Source of the DNA: Mytilus galloprovincialis | Taxonomy: Eukaryota; Mollusca; Bivalvia; Mytilida; Mytilidae | Direction: 5' to 3' | NCBI RefSeq assembly: GCF_965363235.1 | Contig: NC_134839.1 | Location: 58,681,560-58,745,559 of the forward strand | DNA: 64,000 nucleotides | In this document: positions 1-10,316 of the stretch, piece after piece | Layout of the letters: the number at the start of each line of letters is the position of its first letter | Numbering within the stretch: the stretch's first letter is position 1 | Notes under the pieces: generated by a model | What the model saw: only the letters and a program-made list of their open reading frames with translations | The model's database searches: none | What the model was told of the DNA's origin: nothing | Made by a program: the position numbers and the translations under genes

Positions 1-1755
1 GGTGACCCCGCAAGTGCGGACAATTATAGAGGTATTACTATACTTAGTTGTTATGGAAAACTATTTACATGTATTCTTAATAACAGATTATTCAATTACC
101 TTGAATGTTTGGGTTTATTATGTGAAGAGCAAGCTGGTTTTCGGAAAGGCTATGGTACTGTTGACCATATTTTTAACTTAAAATGTCTTATTGATATGTA
201 TTTATTTAGAAGGAAAAAACTGTACTGTGCTTTTGTAGATTATCGAAAAGCTTTTGATTCTGTAAACAGGGTATTATTATGGCAAAAACTGTTACGTAAT
301 GGTATTGACGGTAAAATGCTTATTATTGTACAAAACTTGTATAAAAATGCTAAGTCTTGTGTTAGATCTGGTAGCAACTTTTCAGAATTTTTTGCCTCCA
401 ATGTAGGAGTTAGACAAGGTGAGAATCTCTCACCTTTATTGTTCTCAATTTTTCTAAATGATTTGACAGATTTTTTGTCACATGCTTATAATGGTCTCTC
501 TGATATATGTAATATGTCTCATTTATTATTTGATAATGATGATATTGAAGTTTTCTTTAAATTGTATTTGTTATTATATGCTGATGATACTGTTATATTT
601 GCTGAGTCTGCTACTGAATTACAATCTGCATTAAATGCCATGTACTTGTATTGTGAAACATGGAAGCTTAGTGTTAATGTAGCCAAAACCAATATTGTGA
701 TATTTTCAAAAAACAGACAGGGTGAAAACACTCAATTTTTCTATAACAATGAACCAATAGCTGTGTTAGATGATTTTCTATATTTGGGTACAGTTTTTTC
801 TAGAAAAGGTACTTTTCACAATAATAAGGCTAGACTTGTACAACAAGCTAGAAAAGCTATGTTCTATGTTTTATGTAAAGCGAGAAAGCTTAGTTTGCCA
901 ATAGATATTTTGTTACAATTATTTGATGCAATGGTGGCACCTATTTTGTTATATGGTGCAGAAGTATGGGGTTATGAAAATAATGACATTATTGAGTCTT
1001 TGCATTTAGAATTTTGCAAGTATATATTAAAGGTTAAAAAATGTACGCCAAATTATATTGTATATGGCGAACTTGGTAGAACACCCATGTCTATATGTAT
1101 TAAAGCTAGAATGGTTGGTTTTTGGCAGCGAATTTTAAATGGCAAGAAAGAGAAAATATCTCGAACATTGTATGATATGTTGCATAAACTGAATGAAGGT
1201 GATGTGTACCATTCTAAATGGTTATTATATATAAAGGATATTTTAATTGAATGTGGTTATGGAAATTATTGGTATGACCAATCTGTATTAAGAAATATAA
1301 ACCTGTCTAAAAATGTAAAGCAAGTTCTTCATGAAAAATTTGTAGAAGGTTGGAAATTACAAGTATATGACTCACCGAAGTGTATAAATTACCGTATTTA
1401 TAAATCTGATTTTAAATTTGAGAATTATCTCACTGTACTTCCACCTGATTTAATGTATAATCTTACTAAGTTTAGATGCGGTAGCCACAAATTGCCAATT
1501 GAAGCTGGTAGATTTTTTAGTATCAATAGAGCTGAAAGAATTTGTGATCTTTGTAATAAGCAAGAACTGGGTGATGAATTTCATTATATATTTAATTGTA
1601 ACTTTTTTACGCAAGAAAGACTAAAGTTTATACCTGATCATATATATAAAAACAAAAATACTGTAAGCTTGTCAAATTTAATGAGTAGTCAAGATAAATA
1701 TGTACTTGTTGGATTGGCAAAATTTTGCAAAATTGTTATGTCTGTATTTAAATGA
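1..1755 (+). CDS. LINE ORF2 reverse transcriptase, 3' part, open at the window edge
   Basis: This is the reverse transcriptase of a non-LTR retrotransposon. The frame is open from base 1; the first residues (NYRGITILSCYGKLF) are the usual start of the RT palm, so the endonuclease domain lies left of the window. Visible motifs are AGFRKGYGT, FVDYRKAFDSVNR, GVRQGENLSPLLF and the catalytic LLYADDT. A C-terminal zinc-knuckle-like CDLC-x8-H-x4-C follows near codon 520. The frame is uninterrupted to the TGA at 1,753-1,755. The element was inserted in the intron of a HARBI1-like gene whose next exon piece begins at 1,949. The clade is not resolved; it is unlike the CR1/Jockey-like and L1/Tx1-like copies elsewhere in the window. 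The intact frame suggests a fairly young copy. Confidence 0.9.
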   Translation, partial: GDPASADNYRGITILSCYGKLFTCILNNRLFNYLECLGLLCEEQAGFRKGYGTVDHIFNLKCLIDMYLFRRKKLYCAFVDYRKAFDSVNRVLLWQKLLRNGIDGKMLIIVQNLYKNAKSCVRSGSNFSEFFASNVGVRQGENLSPLLFSIFLNDLTDFLSHAYNGLSDICNMSHLLFDNDDIEVFFKLYLLLYADDTVIFAESATELQSALNAMYLYCETWKLSVNVAKTNIVIFSKNRQGENTQFFYNNEPIAVLDDFLYLGTVFSRKGTFHNNKARLVQQARKAMFYVLCKARKLSLPIDILLQLFDAMVAPILLYGAEVWGYENNDIIESLHLEFCKYILKVKKCTPNYIVYGELGRTPMSICIKARMVGFWQRILNGKKEKISRTLYDMLHKLNEGDVYHSKWLLYIKDILIECGYGNYWYDQSVLRNINLSKNVKQVLHEKFVEGWKLQVYDSPKCINYRIYKSDFKFENYLTVLPPDLMYNLTKFRCGSHKLPIEAGRFFSINRAERICDLCNKQELGDEFHYIFNCNFFTQERLKFIPDHIYKNKNTVSLSNLMSSQDKYVLVGLAKFCKIVMSVFK

Positions 1756-1937
1756 TAATATATGGATATTACTCTTTCATCTGCATACACCTACTTCATA
1801 TGTATATATGTTAGTTCATGCATTACTGTTGTTTGTTAAATTTATTGTTTGTTAAATTCATTGTACTATTATGCCTCATGTGAGGCCTTTAGTGAAAATA
1901 AAAGTTTCAAAAGTTTCAAGTTTCAACAAAAAAAAAG
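1756..1937 (+). mobile_element. LINE 3' UTR and short repeat tail
   Basis: This is the 3' untranslated part of the preceding LINE. It ends in an AGTTTCA-type microsatellite and a short A run (about 1,900-1,937) instead of a long poly(A). The end lies about 11 bp from the splice donor of the HARBI1-like exon, so the LINE landed in the first bases of that intron. Confidence 0.75.
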
Positions 1938-1948
1938 GGATTTCACAC

Positions 1949-2077
1949 CTGTAAAATTGCTGAAATGGCATGACTTCTGGAGGTTGGACTCTCTATATCT
2001 TTTCTAATTAAATCAACAGCTTCCAATATCATAATTCTTGGCATTCTGTATCGCTCTATCAGCTCTATATCTGCCAT
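1949..2077 (-). pseudogene. HARBI1-like (PIF/Harbinger) transposase, downstream half of an interrupted exon
   Basis: Read on the minus strand, this encodes 43 residues including ELIERYRMPR and SPTSRSHAIS. These match the N-terminal helical region of PIF/Harbinger DDE transposases (HARBI1 family). The exon ends in CAG followed by GTGTGA, a good splice donor at 1,948. The upstream half of the same exon lies 8.3 kb away at 10,333-10,427. When the insert 2,078-10,332 and one AT are removed, the two halves join in frame across NPIDYNMADIELIER. The catalytic domain would lie left of the window. The gene is dead, being split by a transposon and frame-shifted in its 5' half. Confidence 0.8.
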
Positions 2078-2093
2078 AGATCTCTTTACGGAT
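2078..2093 (+). repeat. Left terminal inverted repeat of the ISL2EU-like element
   Basis: AGATCTCTTTACGGAT matches the reverse complement of 10,317-10,332 at 15 of 16 bases. Just inside both ends is a GCATTGTGGGA-YWG-TTTGCG block (about 2,132-2,151 and its complement near 10,276-10,296), possibly a promoter or a subterminal transposase-binding site. Confidence 0.8.
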
Positions 2094-2188
2094 AAAACGC
2101 GCATAGCAGTTCGCGCATAACAAAGCGTTGCATTGTGGGATTGTTTGCGTCCTTAGTTTCCCGCTGTACAATACATTAAGAAAGATGA

Positions 2189-2907
2189 CTTAGAATCCTA
2201 CCAATACAAGAAACTCTTAATATGAATTCATTGTACAAATTTATTTTTGAATATATGACTGAAAATAAATTAAAAATATTTAGATGGAAATTATTACATT
2301 ATATTGTTCCAACTAAAAAACTGTTATTGCAGTGGAAAGTAACTAAGACAGATAAATGTAATTTTTGTAAGCAAGAAGAAGATTATGCTCACTATTTTTT
2401 GAAGTGTAGATATTTGAATAAATTTTGGCAAAAAATCTATGAACTCTTTAGAAGAAGTAAAATAGATTTTGATATTAAATTGCAACATCTGGTATTTGGA
2501 TATAAAATCACAGATAGTAATTATTATTTTCTGAATTATATACTAACAGTATTAAGTTTTTCTATATATAAGTCATACTATGTATCCGAGCAGAGAACAA
2601 AAACTGTTGATGTCTTTAGCATTTTTGAAAATGAATTTAATAAAAGAATAGATGCATATAAATCAAGATGTCCAATATTATTGTCAATTAGAAAGAATTT
2701 TTAGCATTGATAAATCTCTGCATAAGACAACTATACAACTTTATATTATTTTTTATAACTTAATAAGTTTGATCAGCTGTTTATTTCCCTGGATAATCAG
2801 TGGAGTGTAACAGGGTAAATCAAGAGAAGCTTGGACTCTTGGTGAAACTTGTAACAAGCAAGATTAGATGAATAAATATTATTATGTAGTTAAAAAAAAA
2901 AAAAAAG
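2189..2907 (+). mobile_element. L1/Tx1-like LINE, 3' fragment with poly(A)
   Basis: This is a 5'-truncated LINE end inside the ISL2EU-like element. An open frame from 2,222 to 2,704 (160 codons) encodes the region after the RT, including KCNFCKQEEDYAHYFLKC, the C-terminal C-x2-C...H...C knuckle of L1/Tx1-type ORF2. It is followed by YLNKFWQKIYEL. It resembles the end of the larger LINE at 25,093-27,109. A 3' UTR of about 190 bp ends in an A-run near 2,893-2,906. The upstream border is uncertain, as an in-frame TGA sits at 2,186-2,188 and no clear target duplication was found. Confidence 0.7.
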
Positions 2908-4067
2908 AATTTTGAAACAAAAATATCATTTCAGCGATACAGGCCTAATTTATATGTATGTTTATGTGCTTCGTGTCAACCTCATTTAAAAAGTTTTCAA
3001 ATAATACACTTCCGCCCGCCATGATCCAGTAAATATATATTTTGTTATAAGTGTAGTTAATTAACTATTATATATGAGTATAACGTTGACTTGTCACTAT
3101 ATTGTATTTGTTATGTAACTTAATTTGTTAATGTTGTCAATGTAAAAAAAAACACACCATCAACATTTCCTGTTGTTAAAAGTAATCATGTTCATATAAA
3201 GTTAAATTGTGTTTGATAATGATAAGAAATATGAATAAGATCCATTTTCATTATGGTGTATGTGTAATAGGGTTCTTGGACAGAATAAAATGATTCGTCA
3301 AGTTTGTCATACGACATAAATAAATCAACCCTGAAAGTACACAAATAACAAAACGTAAATACATAGACAGTACAGTGTACAAAGGGATATAACTCTAAAT
3401 CATAAAACGGAAAGTACATGTATAAAATACTATAAACTAGCTCTTTTCTGTAAGAAAACAATCAATACTGTTTAAATGTATATATTATAAATATATGAAT
3501 TCAATCAAACTTAATTATAAACCAAGTCAGGATTAATTACTACATATGTCCAATTATATTACGCTACTCATTCATAGATTTATGAATGAACTACAATTTC
3601 TTACTATAATGTTTACATGTAATAATTGACATACAGGTAACTACTATTCACAAGACACAAACAATACATATACTGAACTAAAATTAAATAGACAAACACA
3701 GACAATACAGTAAACTAAAAATACATGTAACACTGATATTACCATGTATATGGTACAAAGGTCTATCTCCTGTTTGGAAACATCACCAGATTAATATAAT
3801 ATGAAGATATTCTGGTCCTGTTAAAATACAAATATAACCTACATAAGTCTAATGAACTAACTATATCAGCTAGCATTTATATAAACAATAAGTTTAATGT
3901 TCAGCAAACATTACTTTGGACCTTTTATAATAATAAAATAACTGTACCAATACATGTATCATTAATATATCTATGATTTATTATTGCTCTGAGTTCATGA
4001 AAATACTTCTTTAAAATAAAATATATATCATCCATGCACAATCAAAAAAAAAAAAAAAAAAAGAAAG
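2908..4067. other. Non-coding 5' region of the nuclease gene within the transposon
   Basis: AT-rich sequence between the LINE fragment and the start codon at 4,068. I see no convincing coding exon; an 89-codon minus-strand frame at 3,192-3,461 has no recognisable content. An A-run of about 19 lies at 4,046-4,064, just before the ATG. Promoter and 5' UTR of the plus-strand gene must lie here or further left, but I cannot place a transcription start. Confidence 0.4.
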
Positions 4068-7000
4068 ATGAGTGAGAATAAAAACGTTAAAGATTTAAAA
4101 CGGGACGAGTTGGGAGTTTTTTTGCGGGACCGCAGAATTCCATACGCAAGTAGGAACAAGGAGGACAGACTGGTGTTGGCATCAATTGCTGAAAAGAGAA
4201 ATGTACCCCTGAAAACTTCTGTTGATGACGACCTCAAGACAATCATTGAGGAACGGAAGAAGAAGATGGTATTAGAAGATGGGCTCATAAAGCTTCCCGA
4301 TCCTGTGAAGATGTTAGCTGGGTGGGAGAAAACATTTATCAACTTCCCGAATACATCAGCGACAGATGTGGAAGACTACATAAAGTTGTGTAAGAACAAT
4401 ATTATAAAACTATACCCCCCCCCCCCTATATTCACTTATAAATATAAAGACATATAAAAGGCACGGACATTTTTTTTCTAATGGGCAAAACTTGATGTAG
4501 GTGCTGTCAAGATTGTTTTTTAACAACAATGAGAGCCAGAATAAAACCTAGTTTTCCCCAGAAAATCAAATGGTATATGCCAAAGTGTCAAAGTCATTTA
4601 AAAAAAAATAATAAAAAAATACACCATCAATTTCCTATTATATCTTATATATATATAAGGCTTATATTTTTTTCTACATCAGATGCGCATTTTGTCTATA
4701 CAAGACTCATCAGTGATGACCAAATCACAATGATTATAAGGTCTAATAAAGTGAAAAGTTGAAGAAATAAAGAAAAAAAAATCCTACAAAATGGAGTTGA
4801 AATACACTGTTAATTATTTGATTTTCTTATTAGATAAGTGGTGCCCCTAAATCACTATAACTGTAAATTCCAGTAAATTCCAGAAAGTAAATTATCACTA
4901 TAGTAAAAGAATCTTCGACTTGTTGAAGGAGGCTATTATTCGGCAGATGCAGATGCAGAATGGTGCCAAAAAAAATCCTGTTACCATACTAAGGGAGCTA
5001 CCATTTGATTTTTATGGGTGTAAGGGCTCTTAGAGATGAAATTAAAAAAAAAAAAACAGGACAAACTTGTAAAAAAAAATTCATCCTAGCCCCCCCCCCC
5101 CCCCTCCCCATTAAAATCAAATGGTAGCTCCCTAATGTTGGAGCAGACAATTTTATGTTGGTATCATATGAAGGAATTTTTCCTTTACCAAATAAAGTTT
5201 AGGCTGTCTTTGGGTAATATTTGGTAATTTATATCATATTAATGTGAGACTTCATTCCTCCAGAGTTCAAATGACAAAGAGACATTAATACCGGTAAGCA
5301 AAAGGTCTCTATACAACCTTCAACAATGAAAAAAAACATACCACATAATCAGGTATAATTTTCATTCTCAATTTTATAAAAATGTGTGACATGACAAATC
5401 CAAAACAAGAAAATAAACAACTAAATTAATAACAATACAGTTTCTTTATGAATAAATCTGAGAGACTTGAACAAATGACAATAAGTGAATTACAGGATCC
5501 TGACGTACAATATAAGACAGTCAAACTGTTTTATTCGTATAAAAATGTGCATTAAGTTAAATCAGAACAAGGCACTGGGTAACTTGTTTGTTTACATGTA
5601 CTTTGATTACAACATCCTACAAAAATGAGAAGAAAACTACATGTATTTATGTAACAAGTATATGTGTAATAATTTTTACAGGTGCTGAGAACCATAATGT
5701 TCAAACAAAAGGAATTAAATCAACAAAAGAAGGAGAAAGTCTATACTTGTCTGGACACGTCACTGGAGTTGAATACCACCGCATCAGTCCTAATATTTCT
5801 TACTGCTACATAAAGGCTATTGTTGCAAGGCAAAAGGCACAGACACAAGCGCCATATAGTGTTTGGATTATCCTGCATAAGAGAACAGGTAAAGTCGAAA
5901 ATGCATATTGCAATTGCCCTGCAGGTTTGCGAGGACATTGTAAACATTGTGATTCTTTGTTTCATTTTATAGTTCGGCAAATAGAGGCAGGATGCAACAA
6001 AGCATGTACATCCAAACAACAGGAGTGGAACAAACCGCATGCTCAAGGGAAAAGGGTTACTCAACCTGACTTCGTACGCAATCTTGTTGTGAAAAAAGTA
6101 ACTGGTAGATTTGATACTACTCCAGAAGATTTGAAAAAAAAGGGAAATAAATCAAGATTGGCATTTGACCCTAGAGCAGTTTGCTACAGAAAAGAAAAAA
6201 CATTGTTAGATTTTGATTTGAAAAAGCTAGAAGACATTACAAATGGAAATGGTGGTGTTCTACTTTATTCACCAAGAAGTAATATTGAAAAAAATGCTGG
6301 GCATCCTGATATCGAAAATATACAAATTGAAGAGGAAGTAGAAACTATTTCAAAAACAATACCTGTTCTTGCTAACGAAATTATTGAAGCAAAACAAAAC
6401 ATTAATCAATGTGACTTTGGGGAGGAACTCCTGTTAAATCTTGATAATTCAATAACAGATGAAACGGTTGACTATGTTGTCCGCAAAACCTGCAAACAAA
6501 GCAGTTCAAAAATATGGTTTGATCACAGGATTGGACGCATAACTGCATCAGTGGCAAATAAATGTTCAAAAAAAGTTAATGAAAAAGATGAAGTATCAGA
6601 AAAAAATAACTCTGTTGTTGCGAAAATTTTCAATTATAAAAGTGCACCGGCTTATGTTAAATCCTTGAAATGGGGAAGAGAAAGAGAATTACCAGCAATA
6701 AAAGAATATGAAAAAAATGCAAAAGGCAAACACAAAGATTTCAATGTACAAAGCACAGGGCTTCACATTTGCAAAGAAAATCCTTGGTTGGCAGCCACAC
6801 CAGACAGTTTAATAATATGTGATTGTTGTGGTCTTGGATGTTTAGAAATTAAAAATCCTGAAAAATATAAAAATGACACAATTCAACAAATGGCAACCTC
6901 AGACCAATCTTATTTAAATTATTCTGACAATAAACAAATCAGTCTTGACAAAAAACATCAATATTATACTCAAGTACAAATTCAGATGTATGCTACAAAT

Positions 7001-7522
7001 ACTAAATATGCTGATTTTGTGGTAAAAACAGTTGCAGCAGATGACAACATTTTTATTCAAAGGATTGCCTATGATGAAATTTTTACCATGAATGTAATAC
7101 ATAAATGCCAAGTTTTTTTCACCAAAGTTATCGTTCAGGAATTGTTAACACATAAAGTAAAATTGTACTATGAAAAACTTCAAAATAATGAACAAAACAG
7201 CGATCAAGTTTTCACAAATTCTAATTTAGAAATTAATGAAGTTTTCCAAGAAGTTGACACTGGCAGTGCTACTACATGTATGAATGAAGATAATACTGAC
7301 ATACATGTACCTTCTTCTAATCCAGCTGTTGTACAAAATGTATGTCCAATCTGCAGCTGTGAATGTAAAGACGAGCCTTTGACTTTAAATGAAGAAAGTA
7401 TTTGTTGCTCAAAATGTGACTTTTGGTTTCATTACCCATGTGTTGGAATAAAAGGGAATGAAAATGTTGTGAGGTCAAAATATAGAAATTGGTTTTGTAA
7501 GAGTTGCAAAGGCAAAAAATGA
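4068..7522 (+). CDS. SAP-SWIM-YqaJ nuclease-PHD protein (transposon-borne)
   Basis: A two-exon gene. Exon 1 is 4,068-4,389, with donor T|GTAAGA. Exon 2 is 5,682-7,522, with acceptor TTTTTACAG. The phases fit (1 plus 2 nt make a Cys codon), giving about 720 residues without interruption. Domains in order: a SAP/LEM-like helix pair near residues 8-45 (LKRDELGVFLRDRRIPYASR); a SWIM zinc finger near 184-196 (CNC-x8-CKH); a YqaJ/lambda-exonuclease-type nuclease fold near 385-600 (GRITAS, RERELPAIKEYE, TPDS, LEIK and YYTQVQIQM motifs); and a PHD finger near 662-716 (CPIC...CCSKC...FHYPC...WFCKSC). The expected role is a DNA end-processing nuclease with DNA- and chromatin-binding modules, acting in the nucleus beside the converging transposase. 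The D-x(n)-E-x-K pattern suggests the catalytic site is kept. The role in transposition is inference. Alternatively the gene could have been co-opted by the host, but it lies inside intact transposon termini. Confidence 0.8.
4668..4722 (+). repeat. Dispersed mussel repeat fragment (GCG-TTT-GTCTA type)
   Basis: A short stretch reading about CTACATCAGATGCGCATTTT then GTCTATACAAGACTCATCAG, recalling a motif very common in mussel DNA. A related piece with GCCAGACGCGCGTTTC lies at 11,815-11,862. It sits in the intron of the nuclease gene. Identification is from memory. Confidence 0.4.
4993..5132. mobile_element. MITE, GGGAGCTACCATTTG family, in the nuclease-gene intron
   Basis: A 140-bp element with inverted ends GGGAGCTACCATTTGATTTT (4,993-5,012) and its complement (about 5,113-5,132). 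TAA is duplicated at 4,990-4,992 and 5,133-5,135. A TAA target with GGG ends fits a PIF/Harbinger-type MITE. A diverged relative lies at 31,710-31,912. It is confined to the intron and should be spliced out. Confidence 0.75.
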
Positions 7523-8245
7523 TTTTTCTAAATATAAAGAATTTATATATTTAATTATATATATTAATTTGTTACAGGTTTACTGTACATTGTACACACT
7601 TTAATAATACAATGTAACACATGCAGGACTTTCAACAATATTTTTAGAAGGTAAAATGATAGGTGTACAAGTCAAAATACAAACAATTATATACAACTTC
7701 ATGTATTTCTATCAATACATCATCCTTGTAAATTGTGTTAGTATTGAAAAAATAATTGAAAATGTGGGGAAAGGGAGATAATCTGAATTCACAATAAAAG
7801 TCATATTACTTCACACAGATTTTTTCAACTGGCTTTTCCAAACTTCTGTAAATTTGATTTTTTTTTAAATTTAAGACTTTTATTTTGTCTTGAAAAAATG
7901 TTCATTTCATTGAATATTTTCAAATTAAAAATTTGTGAAAGAACAATATGCTTTAAAAAAAATTGATCATTGTTTTGTATTTCTTATTTTACACATTAAA
8001 TTAGACATGTATTTGTTGCTGTCATATATAAACTGTACAGTGAATTAATAAAATTTTGCAGTAGTACATGAGCATGAATGCAAATTATGGATAAAAATAA
8101 CATGTGGTATGAGTGCCAAAGGCAATGAGACAACATCAAAGTCAAAATGCATTTAAATTTAGCAATTATAGCTCACAGTACGGCCTTCAACACAGAGCAT
8201 TGGGCTGGCATGACTGATCATATAGATGTACTTCATAGCTATTCA
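7523..8245. other. Spacer between two converging transposon genes
   Basis: AT-rich 3' flanks of both genes. The only recognisable content is a worn copy of a common mussel dispersed repeat at about 8,096-8,220 (GGTATGAGTGCCAAAGGCAA and GTACGGCCTTCAACA). No further coding signal is seen. Confidence 0.5.
8096..8220 (+). repeat. Dispersed mussel repeat, degenerate copy
   Basis: Shares the GTGGTATGA-TGCCAA-GAGACAAC and GTACGGCCTTCAACA blocks with copies at 14,593-14,815, 17,013-17,232, 41,405-41,800 and 42,385-42,535. The family is unclassified here. Confidence 0.6.
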
Positions 8246-10242
8246 TTACTCTGACTTATTATTTGTGTGTAGTGGTACCAACACACCAGACAGGTTTACC
8301 AGACAACCACATACAAAAACAATATTGTCAACTACATCACTTAAAATCAATAGAATTGGTCCTTGCAAGATTTTAAAATCTTTCATTCGTCCAATAACAC
8401 GCTCAACATGAATCCGAGCATTTGAAATTTCAGTATTGCTGATATTTTTGGATTCCCTAAACTGAATTTTTTTTCTTGCAAATGCTGGAATTATTAGTTC
8501 AACATCTCCTAGTAGAAAGTCATCTTTATTATTAAAGCCCTTATCTGCCATAACTTTATCACCTTCTTCAAATAAATCTAAAATGCCACATCTTTTAACA
8601 AGTTCAACATCTGACATGTCACCACCTGTTGCATGAGATACAAATGAGACTGTACCCCCTGGAGTACATGCAACTAAAACTTTGTATGTGTGTCTGGACT
8701 TGTAGTTAGAATATAAAGCAGAATTAGTGCTGTCCAAGGATGGCCTCTCTGTCTGTACCTCTGTGCAATCAATAATTGCCGTTACTTTTCCGTATTTAGA
8801 ATAACAATCAGGATAATATTGATCCAATTGATCCCGTGTTGGCCAATGAATAAGCGGTCTTAACTCTAGGGCAAGAAGAGAAATCCAAGTAGTGATAATT
8901 GATGAAACTAGAAACATTAAACAAAGAGGCCATAAATTCCTGGTTCAAATTTAACCTTAATTTCATAAGAGTCATCAACAGTTCATCTTCTAAGGATAAT
9001 TTGCGCTTTGGTCCAGGCTTTTTAGCATTATTTTCTTGGTAACTTGTTGTCTCATGAGAATCCTCACCTTTGTAATACTTCATATTTGAAGCTGGTACAC
9101 TAACTTCATCAAGTAACCAACAAAATAAAGAATATGACACTAATCCTGTATGTAGCCTTATAAGATTATCCGAATGTTTAATGCTGATTATACCAAATGA
9201 ATTTTTTTTTTCAAGATCCTTAATTTTTTCTTTTGCACTGGAAAGCTAATGGTCTTTTTCAGCCAGCTGGATTTTCAGGAATTGTATTTCTGCACTCAGA
9301 CTTTCTTTTGATATTTCATTCTCATCAATTATATCATCAGATATATTACATGTACTTGAATCCGTACATATATGTGTTGTCAGACTAACATTTTCCGAGT
9401 CTACAAGTTCTGAAAGTTTTTTCCTGCTTTTTGAAGCCACAGGTTTTGAATGCACTTCAGTGTTTCTCATTAAAAGCCGTCTAGGAGTTGTCATTTCATA
9501 CCCTTTCATATGAAGTTTGGGATGTGGTGCTAACTCACGTGGCTGACCATATTCAAAATGATTTGAACACACTCGTGTATTTTTGTTCACTTCATAGTTG
9601 TCCCTGTTAAGTAATTTTTTCCACTTTTTGTACCATTCTTCTTTTGGACATTTGTGTAGCTTTAATTTTATTGATGCGTTTGAACCGAGATGTTCTTTCA
9701 CATGGGGCATTACCAAAAACCTGAAAAAAGAAGGCTAAGTCAGGGTGGGGCCACTAAGCAATCTGCCCTCTTTGCAACCAGCTGATATTGATTAAAGCCT
9801 AGAGAAGGAATCGAACCTTCGTACCCTGACCAAGCCCTCTTATTTTTCAGAAATTGACAAATAATTTTAGATACAAATGTAAATATAGTTTATTTTTAAG
9901 GAAGAAACATGGGGATCCACGGTAACACATATAAAGAAACACTGAAATAAGTAAAAAAACGTTAGTTTTGATGAATCTGTAAAATAATTTTCAGTCTGTG
10001 ATTCCTTTACTAGCCACCGAAAAAGAACTATCAGCCAGAGTTATTCAGATCTATAGAAAACACAACCTCGAATCACACTGTTGAATTTCTTCTCATTTTT
10101 AAATGAAATTAAGTGTAATTTGCAACTCAATCTATCTCTAAATGTTTAATTACTTGAAATTAAAATATCATGCTTTATTATATTACCTGTCCTGCTGATC
10201 GTAATCATTATTGCATCCGTAAACTGCACACCTATGCGACAT
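8246..10242 (-). pseudogene. THAP-domain DDE transposase (ISL2EU/IS4EU-like), broken
   Basis: Exon 1 is 10,242-10,187 (MSHRCAVYGCNNDYDQQD) with donor AG|GTAATA. Exon 2 begins at 9,720 after a TTTTTTCAG acceptor, and the phases agree. The THAP zinc ligands are Cys5 and Cys10 in exon 1 and the VCSNHF Cys and His in exon 2. A coiled coil follows, then a helix-turn-helix region (LSLEDELLMTLMKLRLNLNQ) and a DDE_Tnp_4 catalytic core with IIDCTEV, MADKGF and HVERVIGR carrying the D, D and E. The expected role is to bind the element's ends and catalyse cut-and-paste transposition. Two defects are visible: an in-frame TAG at 9,246-9,248 in the coiled coil, and a frameshift near 8,905-8,915 in the helix-turn-helix. 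All three catalytic residues remain. About 509 residues would be expected. It converges on the nuclease gene. Confidence 0.85.
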
Positions 10243-10316
10243 AGTTTTAGGCAAAATGGCGCTAAAGTAAACAACGCAAACTGTCCCACAATGCATTTCG
10301 GCGTCAGCCATCAATG

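Noticed and set aside
5741-6064. 107-codon minus-strand frame
   Set aside because: Antisense shadow of the SWIM region of the nuclease gene.
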